Of a stretch of DNA of 8,360 bases, positions 1 to 5,742 are shown piece by piece. The DNA comes from Lachnospiraceae bacterium. GTDB lineage: Bacteria; Bacillota; Clostridia; Lachnospirales; Lachnospiraceae. Location of the stretch: positions 1 to 8,360 of the forward strand of contig CAAEAB010000052.1 in NCBI GenBank assembly GCA_900753685.1. Direction: 5' to 3'. The position numbers and the translations under genes are program-made. The notes under the pieces were generated by a model. The model ran no database searches. It was given only the letters and a program-made list of their open reading frames with translations, and was not told where the DNA came from. Position 1 is the first letter of the stretch; each line of letters starts with the position of its first letter.

Positions 1-58
1 ACTGGAAGTGAATCCAAGATCTAAAAGCGCCAAACTGCGTGTGTTTGAACGCAGGTAG
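1..58 (+). CDS. rsmH: RsmH, 16S rRNA (cytosine1402-N4)-methyltransferase, C-terminal end only
   Basis: Only the last 18 codons are in the window, read from base 2 and ending at a TAG at 56-58. The peptide ends LEVNPRSKSAKLRVFERR. The NPRSxSAKLRV signature is the typical C-terminus of RsmH (MraW), the S-adenosylmethionine-dependent enzyme that methylates N4 of C1402 in 16S rRNA. Its place immediately upstream of an ftsL-like gene and the division transpeptidases is the standard dcw order (mraZ-rsmH-ftsL-ftsI). The catalytic part lies outside the window, so integrity cannot be judged. The assignment rests on the tail motif plus gene order. Confidence 0.9.
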   Translation, partial: LEVNPRSKSAKLRVFERR

Positions 59-135
59 CCAGACGAGATTTTTTATGCAGCATGTTGATACAAGACGGGC
101 CTGAACAGGCAGAATTCAGGAGAGGAGCGGTGACT

Positions 136-657
136 ATGGCGGACAACAGAACAAGGAGAACGATAAGACGTACGTCCGATTATTATATCGAAGGCAGCGC
201 CGTTCGCAAACTGGAGACACTGCCGGAGGAATATCCGTCAAGGCCGCGGAGAAAAACAGCGGAGGAACGGCGGCTTGAAGCAGAAAGAAAACGGAAAAGA
301 GAAATAGCCCGGAAAAATCAGGAACGGGCGCTTCGGTTGAATTTAACCTATACGGTGTTTTTGATTGTTTCTGTTTTTGTGACGGTGGTCGCCTGCGTGG
401 TTTACCTGAGCCTTCAAAATGAAATTCTCCAGACCAGCGAACAGGTAGCTTCACTGAAATCGGAGCTTAGCACTATTACAAATGAAAACACGGCGATGGA
501 AGAGCGCATTAATAGTGCGGTTGATTTGTCGGAGGTATACCAGAAAGCTGTTAATGAATTTGGAATGACAGCGATTACGGAAGGGCAGATCCATTATTAT
601 TCCAATGAGAATCAGGATTATGTCAAGCAATATCGACGAATCCCGACGGATGATTGA
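136..657 (+). CDS. ftsL: FtsL/DivIC-like bitopic cell-division protein
   Basis: A 173-residue protein if read from ATG 136, which has GAGGAG at 122-127 with 8-nt spacing. An in-frame ATG at 82 would add 18 residues but has no ribosome binding site, and a GTG at 130 is too close to the GAGGAG. Residues 1-70 are very basic (many K/R, for example RPRRKTAEERR and ERKRKREIARK) and should be cytoplasmic. One membrane segment spans about 71-93 (from TYTVFLIV to VVYLSL). It is followed by an extracellular heptad-like stretch at about 94-127 (QNEILQTSEQVASLKSEL), the short coiled coil expected of FtsL/DivIC proteins. The C-terminus has a GM...EGQIHYY...YVKQY pattern that I associate with clostridial FtsL homologues. 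Such proteins bridge the FtsW-PBP pair to DivIB/DivIC in the divisome. FtsL and DivIC are hard to tell apart by sequence; the position between rsmH and the transpeptidase genes favours FtsL. The cytoplasmic tail is longer than in E. coli FtsL. Confidence 0.82.
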   Translation: MADNRTRRTIRRTSDYYIEGSAVRKLETLPEEYPSRPRRKTAEERRLEAERKRKREIARKNQERALRLNLTYTVFLIVSVFVTVVACVVYLSLQNEILQTSEQVASLKSELSTITNENTAMEERINSAVDLSEVYQKAVNEFGMTAITEGQIHYYSNENQDYVKQYRRIPTDD

Positions 658-662
658 ATACG

Positions 663-693
663 AAAGCCCTCAGCTTACTGGGGGCTTTTCCTT
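663..693 (+). terminator. Intrinsic-terminator-like hairpin between ftsL and the first PBP gene
   Basis: An 11-bp stem pairs 663-673 (AAAGCCCTCAG) with 678-688 (CTGGGGGCTTT) around a 4-base loop CTTA, with a single G-U wobble. It is followed by TTTT ending at 689, then CC and TT, so the U-tract is short and interrupted. It begins 5 nt after the ftsL-like stop codon. The next gene starts only 24 nt later, with no room for a promoter between, so the hairpin probably causes partial termination or processing, or stabilises the upstream message end. It is unlikely to close the operon. The stem is seen directly; the function is inferred. Confidence 0.6.
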
Positions 694-701
694 AGATAGA
701 T

Positions 702-719
702 AGGCGGTGTGACATCTTG
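702..719 (+). promoter_or_regulatory. Ribosome binding site and UUG start of the first PBP gene
   Basis: AGGCGGTG at 702-709 is one mismatch from the ideal AGGAGGTG and lies 7 nt before TTG at 717. A GTG at 708 is followed at once by a stop, and no ATG fits in frame near the conserved N-terminus, so UUG is the only reasonable start. UUG starts usually lower initiation rate; together with the hairpin just upstream this may hold down production of the transpeptidase. Confidence 0.75.
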
Positions 720-2849
720 GCGAAGCAATACCAATTTCCAAAACGACCTATAAGAAAGAAACAAAGAAAACAGGAAAAGAAGTTTGGAACAAGCAATCGA
801 AAGAAGCTGCTGCTTGTTTTTGCCATACTGCTCCTGTTTATTTGCGTTTTAATCGGGCGATTGCTTTATATTAATTTATCGAACAGTGATACTTATGCGC
901 GGATCGTTATGGCGCAGATGGATTATGACAGTAAGAGTATCCCTTTTAAACGGGGAGACATTCAGGATAGAAACGGAACGGTTCTTGCGACCAGTGAAAA
1001 GGTTTATAATCTTGTGCTGGATCCTTATGTTGTGCTGAATTCCAATGGAGACTGCGAAGAACCAACGGCGGAGGCTATTGAAAAATATTTCGGCATTGAC
1101 GCCTCGGAGGTTTATAAAATTTTGGATGAGAGCCCGGACAGCCGGTATGTGGTCATGGCAAAACAACTGGATTATGAGACGGTAAAGGCGTATCAGGATT
1201 TTATCAATTCAGAGGATGAGGCGGATAAAGAAGCCAGCGCCTATATTAAAGGTATTTGGTTTGAAGAAGAATATATTCGAAAATATCCTTATGATTCGCT
1301 GGCAGCGGCGTTAATTGGCTTTACTGTCAGTGGTAATGAGGGAACCTGGGGCCTGGAGGGCTATTATAATGATATGCTCAATGGAACCAATGGACGTGAG
1401 TACGGTTATCTTTCAGAGGATACGGATTTTGAACGGACAACAGTGGCGGCGATCAACGGATATAACGTGGTGTCGACCATTGATTTGAATATTCAGCGCA
1501 TTGTGGAAAAATACATTAATCAGCTTGCCCAGGAACGGGGCAGCGAGCATACCGGAGTTATTGTGGCAGATCCGAATACGGGAGAGATTCTGGCGATGGC
1601 CAGTTCGCCAACCTTTAATCCCAATTCTCCGAGGGATTTGTCTGCTTACTATACGGATGAAGAAATCGAGGCCATGAGCGATGAAGAAATCGTTAATATT
1701 TATAACGGTTTGTGGCGTAATTTCTGCGTCAGCGATACCTTTGAAGCCGGTTCGACGGTGAAACCGCTGACAATCGGCGCGGCGTTGGATGAAAATAAGG
1801 TGTCCGTCAATGACACCTATATGTGTGATGGCGGAGAAGACTTATTTAACGGTGTGGGCATGCAGCATATTGCCTGTCATAATGTTTATGGACATGGAAC
1901 AACGACGCTTCAGGAGGCGATCATGTGGTCCTGTAATGATGCGTTGATGCAGATCGGAAACAAGCTTGGGACAACGGACATGTTAAAATATCATCGCCTG
2001 TATGGTTTTGGACAGGCTACCGGCATTGACCTGCCGGGGGAAGCCGGGGCAGAAAGCCTGATCTTTAATGAGTCGACGATGGGGAGCTTTGAGCTGGCGA
2101 CAAGCGCCTTTGGTCAGGGCTTTAACCTGACGATGGTACAGATGGTTGCGGCCTTTTCTTCGATTGTGAATGGAGGACATTATTACCAGCCCCATGTCGT
2201 TAAGGAAATTACGACGGAGAGCGGTAATGTGGTACAGTCCTTTGATAAGGTGCTTGTGCGAAATACCCTTTCTGAAGAAACCTGTAACTGGCTGAAAGAG
2301 GCCATGTATCAGACAGTGGCCGACGACGGCGTATATACAACCGGTACGGCGGCCAGAGTGGAAGGCTATACGATTGGCGGAAAAACCGGTACGGCAGAAA
2401 AACTGCCTCGTGGTTCAGGTGAATATGTGGTTTCCTTTATAGGTTTTGCTCCGGTGGAGAATCCACAGGTTGTTGTATATGTTGTTATTGATGAGCTGCA
2501 GGATAATCAGGAAGACAGCGGTGCGCCGACAAAGATGGCCGGCGATATTTTGCGGGAAGTTCTTCCTTATCTTCAGATATTCCCGGAAGGCAGTGAAAAC
2601 AGCGAAACGGGAGAAACAGATTTAGGGAATTATCAGTGGGGAGCCGTTTCCGAAACCAATGCGGACGGTACTCCGGCGGAAAGCGCTGAATCAGAAAGCG
2701 GTAATACATCCGGCAGCAGTGATACCCAGGATTTGGAAGATTTTCTGAGTCAGTGGACGGATGAAGATGGTGACGGCTATGATGATATTACCGGTGAATA
2801 TTATTGGGGTGATTTAGCCGAATATATGGAGGAGAATGGTATAAACTGA
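717..2849 (+). CDS. Class B penicillin-binding protein (division/sporulation D,D-transpeptidase), first of a tandem pair
   Basis: A 710-residue membrane-anchored transpeptidase that cross-links peptidoglycan stem peptides. A strongly basic cytoplasmic N-terminus (residues 1-30) leads into one membrane anchor at about 31-52. The PBP dimerisation/pedestal domain includes the class B hallmark RGDIQDRNGTVLA at 79-91. The transpeptidase domain covers about 277-618 with all three motifs intact: S346-T-V-K349 (acylated serine), S405-C-N407 and K556-T-G-T559. No glycosyltransferase domain and no PASTA repeats are present, unlike B. subtilis PbpB and SpoVD. Beyond the domain, residues 623-710 form a low-complexity Ser/Glu/Gly-rich acidic tail containing a DEDGDGYDD stretch (682-690) that resembles a calcium-binding loop. 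C387 and C406 flank the active site with the spacing seen in SpoVD. It is FtsI/PbpB or SpoVD; sequence alone does not decide which. It lies 59 nt after the ftsL-like gene and 44 nt before the second PBP gene. Confidence 0.93.
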   Translation: MAKQYQFPKRPIRKKQRKQEKKFGTSNRKKLLLVFAILLLFICVLIGRLLYINLSNSDTYARIVMAQMDYDSKSIPFKRGDIQDRNGTVLATSEKVYNLVLDPYVVLNSNGDCEEPTAEAIEKYFGIDASEVYKILDESPDSRYVVMAKQLDYETVKAYQDFINSEDEADKEASAYIKGIWFEEEYIRKYPYDSLAAALIGFTVSGNEGTWGLEGYYNDMLNGTNGREYGYLSEDTDFERTTVAAINGYNVVSTIDLNIQRIVEKYINQLAQERGSEHTGVIVADPNTGEILAMASSPTFNPNSPRDLSAYYTDEEIEAMSDEEIVNIYNGLWRNFCVSDTFEAGSTVKPLTIGAALDENKVSVNDTYMCDGGEDLFNGVGMQHIACHNVYGHGTTTLQEAIMWSCNDALMQIGNKLGTTDMLKYHRLYGFGQATGIDLPGEAGAESLIFNESTMGSFELATSAFGQGFNLTMVQMVAAFSSIVNGGHYYQPHVVKEITTESGNVVQSFDKVLVRNTLSEETCNWLKEAMYQTVADDGVYTTGTAARVEGYTIGGKTGTAEKLPRGSGEYVVSFIGFAPVENPQVVVYVVIDELQDNQEDSGAPTKMAGDILREVLPYLQIFPEGSENSETGETDLGNYQWGAVSETNADGTPAESAESESGNTSGSSDTQDLEDFLSQWTDEDGDGYDDITGEYYWGDLAEYMEENGIN
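1656..1692 (+). repeat. Short in-frame direct repeat within the first PBP gene
   Basis: The 13-mer GATGAAGAAATCG occurs at 1656-1668 and again at 1680-1692, a 24-nt (8-codon) period that keeps frame and encodes DEEI twice (residues 314-317 and 322-325). It lies in a surface-loop region of the transpeptidase domain about 20-30 residues before the catalytic serine. It may be a small internal duplication or chance reuse of acidic codons. Confidence 0.5.
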
Positions 2850-2863
2850 AATAAATTTTAATA

Positions 2864-2873
2864 TAGTATACTA
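2864..2873 (+). promoter_or_regulatory. Palindromic AT-rich site with -10-like hexamer ahead of the second PBP gene
   Basis: The 44-nt gap between the two PBP genes is AT-rich and contains the perfect 10-bp palindrome TAGTATACTA. Inside it TATACT (2867-2872) resembles a sigma-A -10 box. No good -35 is found at 16-18 bp; CTGAAA at 2846-2851 is a partial match but only 15 bp away. It could be a weak or alternative-sigma promoter, or an operator, but may be only an AT-rich spacer. Confidence 0.25.
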
Positions 2874-2893
2874 AATGTCTGTGGAGAGGCTTC

Positions 2894-4645
2894 ATGGAAA
2901 CAAGAACCTATCAGCGCAGGAAGATGCTTGTTGTTTTGCTGATGATGACGTTTATGCTGGCCGTGCTTCTGGCCCGCATGTGGTACATCATGGTGAGCCG
3001 TTCCCAATACTATAAAGAGAGGGCAGATGACCTTCATGAAAGGGAACGAAGCATTAAAGCGGAACGGGGAATTATTTACGACAGAAACGGTGTGGCTTTG
3101 GCCACAAATCAGTCCGTATGTACGATTTCCGTGATACATAACCAGATCACAGATTCGGAGAAGGTGATTCAGGTGTTGTCTGAAATACTGGAACTGGATG
3201 AAGAAAAGGTGCGTAAGCGGGTGGAAAAGGTATCGTCAATTGAACGAATCCAATCCAATGTAGCAAAGGAAACCGGTGATTTGATTCGCAGCTATAAGCT
3301 GGACGGAGTTATGGTCGATGAAGACTATTCCAGATATTATCCCTATGATGAACTGGCATCAAAAATTATCGGCTTTACCGGTGGTGATAACCAGGGAATC
3401 ATTGGGCTGGAAGTGATGTATGATAATTATCTTCAGGGTGAGGATGGCCGTATTCTGACAGTGACTGACGTCCGGGGGATTGAAGTAGAAAACAGTGCCG
3501 AGACTCGAGTGGATCCGGTCATGGGCCAAAGTCTTTATCTGAGTTTGGATTATAATATTCAATCCTATGTGACTCAGGTGGCTGAAAAGGTGATGAAGCA
3601 GAAACAGGCAAAAAGCGTATCGGTCATTCTGATGAATCCCCAAAATGGTGAGATTTATACAATGGTCAATGTGCCGGAATTTAATCTTAACGAGCCTTTT
3701 ACCCTGATCCCGTCAGTGGCGGATGGTGCGAGTGTCAATACCCAGGATTTATTGAATCAAATGTGGCGGAACGGCTGCATTAATGATACATATGAACCCG
3801 GTTCCACATTTAAGATTATCACAGCCACCTCGGCTTTGGAGAAAAATGTGGTGACTTTAAATGATACATTTTCATGTCCGGGATTTCGGATTGTGGCAGA
3901 CCGGAAAATTCGCTGTCATAAAACGAGCGGTCATGGAAGCGAGACCTTTACCGAGGGCTTTATGAATTCCTGCAATCCGGTATTTATGGATGTGGGCGCC
4001 CGGGTGGGCATTGAAGGTCTTTATGAATATTTTGAAAAACTGGGACTTTTTGAAAAAACCGGAGTGGATCTTCCGGGGGAGGCCTCTTCGATTATGCATA
4101 AGATTGAAAATGTGGGCGCCGTAGAGCTGGCAACCATATCCTTTGGTCAATCCTTTCAGATTACACCGCTCCAGCTTTTAAGGGCGGTGAGTGCCGTCAT
4201 TAACGGCGGCAATCTGGTAACTCCCCATGTGGGAATGTATACGACGGACGCGGAGGGAAATGAACAGACTGTCTTTAATTATCCGGTGAAATCTGGAGCC
4301 ATCAGTTCCGAAACATCGGAGACGATGAAAGAACTGCTGGGGCTGGTTGTTTCCGAAGGGACCGGAAAGAACGGCCGGGTGGCCGGGTACTTTGTAGGTG
4401 GAAAGACGGCGACGTCTCAGAAGCTGCCCCGGAGCTCAGGAAAATATATTGCATCCTTTATTGGCTTTGCTCCGGTGGATGACCCGAAGATTATCGGCAT
4501 TATTTTAATTGATGAGCCGGTGGGTACTTATTATGGAGGTACAATTGCGGCGCCAGTGATGAGTGAAATCTATGAAATGGCGCTGCCTTACCTGTTTCCG
4601 GAGGATAAACAGGAGGAAATACAAGAAGAAACAGGGGACAATTAG
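2894..4645 (+). CDS. Class B penicillin-binding protein (SpoVD/FtsI-like), second of a tandem pair, with a KTA motif
   Basis: A 583-residue D,D-transpeptidase. ATG 2894 is preceded by GGAGAGG at 2883-2889. A short basic cytoplasmic end (1-10) and one membrane anchor (about 11-34) precede the pedestal domain with RGIIYDRNGVALA (58-70) and the transpeptidase domain at about 238-567. The active site shows S304-T-F-K307 and S359-C-N361. The third motif is K504-T-A506-T507, where alanine (GCG, 4409-4411) replaces the usual glycine of KTG. The rest of the domain is intact and free of frameshifts, so this looks like a functional variant and not a decayed gene. C341 and C360 are 19 residues apart, as in the redox-regulated pair of B. 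subtilis SpoVD recalled from the literature. No PASTA domain is present; the protein ends in a short acidic tail. It is clearly related to the preceding PBP (shared YPYDxLA, IGFT, GLExxY, IGFAPV blocks), consistent with an old tandem duplication. The short cytoplasmic end and gene order fit SpoVD, but a role in vegetative division cannot be excluded. Confidence 0.92.
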   Translation: METRTYQRRKMLVVLLMMTFMLAVLLARMWYIMVSRSQYYKERADDLHERERSIKAERGIIYDRNGVALATNQSVCTISVIHNQITDSEKVIQVLSEILELDEEKVRKRVEKVSSIERIQSNVAKETGDLIRSYKLDGVMVDEDYSRYYPYDELASKIIGFTGGDNQGIIGLEVMYDNYLQGEDGRILTVTDVRGIEVENSAETRVDPVMGQSLYLSLDYNIQSYVTQVAEKVMKQKQAKSVSVILMNPQNGEIYTMVNVPEFNLNEPFTLIPSVADGASVNTQDLLNQMWRNGCINDTYEPGSTFKIITATSALEKNVVTLNDTFSCPGFRIVADRKIRCHKTSGHGSETFTEGFMNSCNPVFMDVGARVGIEGLYEYFEKLGLFEKTGVDLPGEASSIMHKIENVGAVELATISFGQSFQITPLQLLRAVSAVINGGNLVTPHVGMYTTDAEGNEQTVFNYPVKSGAISSETSETMKELLGLVVSEGTGKNGRVAGYFVGGKTATSQKLPRSSGKYIASFIGFAPVDDPKIIGIILIDEPVGTYYGGTIAAPVMSEIYEMALPYLFPEDKQEEIQEETGDN

Positions 4646-4655
4646 TCCTGAATAC

Positions 4656-4684
4656 TTTACAAAGCAATGGTAAGGTATTATAAT
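4656..4684 (+). promoter_or_regulatory. Strong sigma-A-type promoter ahead of mraY
   Basis: A -35 box TTTACA (4656-4661, one mismatch to TTGACA) and a perfect -10 box TATAAT (4679-4684) are separated by exactly 17 bp. It starts 11 nt after the stop codon of the second PBP. Transcription would begin near 4691, giving a leader of about 40 nt before the mraY ATG at 4731. This is the best promoter match in the window and would give mraY-murD-ftsW their own housekeeping transcription. The match is seen directly; activity is inferred. Confidence 0.78.
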
Positions 4685-4730
4685 TCTTAATTTGGACAGA
4701 ATACGAAAGAATTCAACGAGAGGTGTAATT

Positions 4731-5702
4731 ATGAAATATACAATTGTGTTACCGGCAATTATTGCTTTTGCGATCAGCGCGCTGTTGTGCCCTGTAGTCA
4801 TTCCATTTCTTCAAAAATTGAAATTCGGACAGTTTATCCGGGATGAAGGGCCGAAGGCTCACCAGAAAAAATCCGGGACGCCGACCATGGGCGGTGTGAT
4901 TTTCATTGTCAGTGTGATCATCACATCTCTGTTTTATATGAAAGATTATCCGGTCATTATTCCGGTGGCTTTTGCAACCCTGGGATTCGGTATTATCGGA
5001 TTTATGGATGACTATATTAAAGTTGTAAAAAAACGAAACCTTGGTCTGACGCCGCTTCAGAAGATGGCCGGTCAGTTTATTATTACAGGAATTTTCATTT
5101 ATTATATGATGAATTTCACCGATGAAGGGACAGGAATTCTTATTCCCTTTACCGGCGGCTTTGAAAATGGTCTGTATATACATTTGCCTTGGTGGCTGTT
5201 TATCATTTTTATGTTCATTGTATTTTTGGGAACGACGAATGGAACAAACTTTACGGATGGTCTGGACGGTCTGCTTTCGAGCGTTACCGTTCTGGTAGCT
5301 GTATTCCTTACGGTCGTTACTATTGGTACAAACAGCGGCCTGTCGCCGATCACATCAGCGGTGGCTGGCAGTCTTTTGGGATTTTTATTATTTAACGTGT
5401 ATCCGGCGAGAGTCTTTATGGGAGATACGGGGTCTCTGGCGTTGGGCGGTTTTGTAGCCGCAACGGCCAGTATGATGAATATGCAGTTATTTATTCTTAT
5501 TTTTGGCCTGATTTACCTGGTGGAGGTTGTCTCTGTTATGATTCAGGTGGCATACTTTAAAAAAACCGGGGGAAAACGTTTCTTTAAGATGGCGCCGATC
5601 CATCATCATTTTGAATTATGTGGATGGCCTGAGACAAAGGTAGTTGCTGTTTTTTCTATTGTAACAGCCGTATTATGCCTTGTTGGATTTTTAGCGCTTT
5701 GA
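4731..5702 (+). CDS. mraY: MraY, phospho-N-acetylmuramoyl-pentapeptide-transferase
   Basis: An integral membrane enzyme that transfers phospho-MurNAc-pentapeptide from UDP to undecaprenyl phosphate, making lipid I. The 323-residue length is typical of the family. The start is ATG 4731 (MKYTIVLP) with AGAGGTG at 4719-4725 and 5-nt spacing; an upstream in-frame TTG at 4692 lies at the predicted transcription start and has no ribosome binding site. About ten hydrophobic segments are visible. Family motifs: GPKAHQKKSGTPTMGG (40-55), MDDYIK with D93-D94 (92-97), NFTDGLDGL with D176 and D179 (173-181), MGDTGS with D232 (230-235) and the cytoplasmic HHHFE (291-295). These include the Mg-binding and catalytic aspartates and the histidine cluster. 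murE and murF, often beside mraY, are not here: the preceding gene is a PBP. murD follows after 40 nt. Confidence 0.97.
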   Translation: MKYTIVLPAIIAFAISALLCPVVIPFLQKLKFGQFIRDEGPKAHQKKSGTPTMGGVIFIVSVIITSLFYMKDYPVIIPVAFATLGFGIIGFMDDYIKVVKKRNLGLTPLQKMAGQFIITGIFIYYMMNFTDEGTGILIPFTGGFENGLYIHLPWWLFIIFMFIVFLGTTNGTNFTDGLDGLLSSVTVLVAVFLTVVTIGTNSGLSPITSAVAGSLLGFLLFNVYPARVFMGDTGSLALGGFVAATASMMNMQLFILIFGLIYLVEVVSVMIQVAYFKKTGGKRFFKMAPIHHHFELCGWPETKVVAVFSIVTAVLCLVGFLAL

Positions 5703-5742
5703 TTTGGAAAAATAGATTGGGATAAACAGGAGGGAAATACAT

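Noticed and set aside
85..113. Possible promoter with TTGATA upstream of the ftsL-like gene
   Set aside because: No acceptable -10 hexamer lies 16-18 bp downstream.
82..135. Upstream ATG extension of the ftsL-like gene by 18 residues
   Set aside because: No ribosome binding site precedes ATG 82, whereas ATG 136 has a well-spaced GAGGAG; the extra residues do not resemble a family N-terminus.
4692..4730. TTG start extending MraY by 13 residues
   Set aside because: It coincides with the predicted transcription start, lacks a ribosome binding site, and the ATG at 4731 gives the normal MraY N-terminus and length.
4749..5183. Long antisense reading frame (144 codons) inside mraY
   Set aside because: It is the reverse-strand shadow of a clearly conserved mraY, with no recognisable protein pattern and no ribosome binding site seen.
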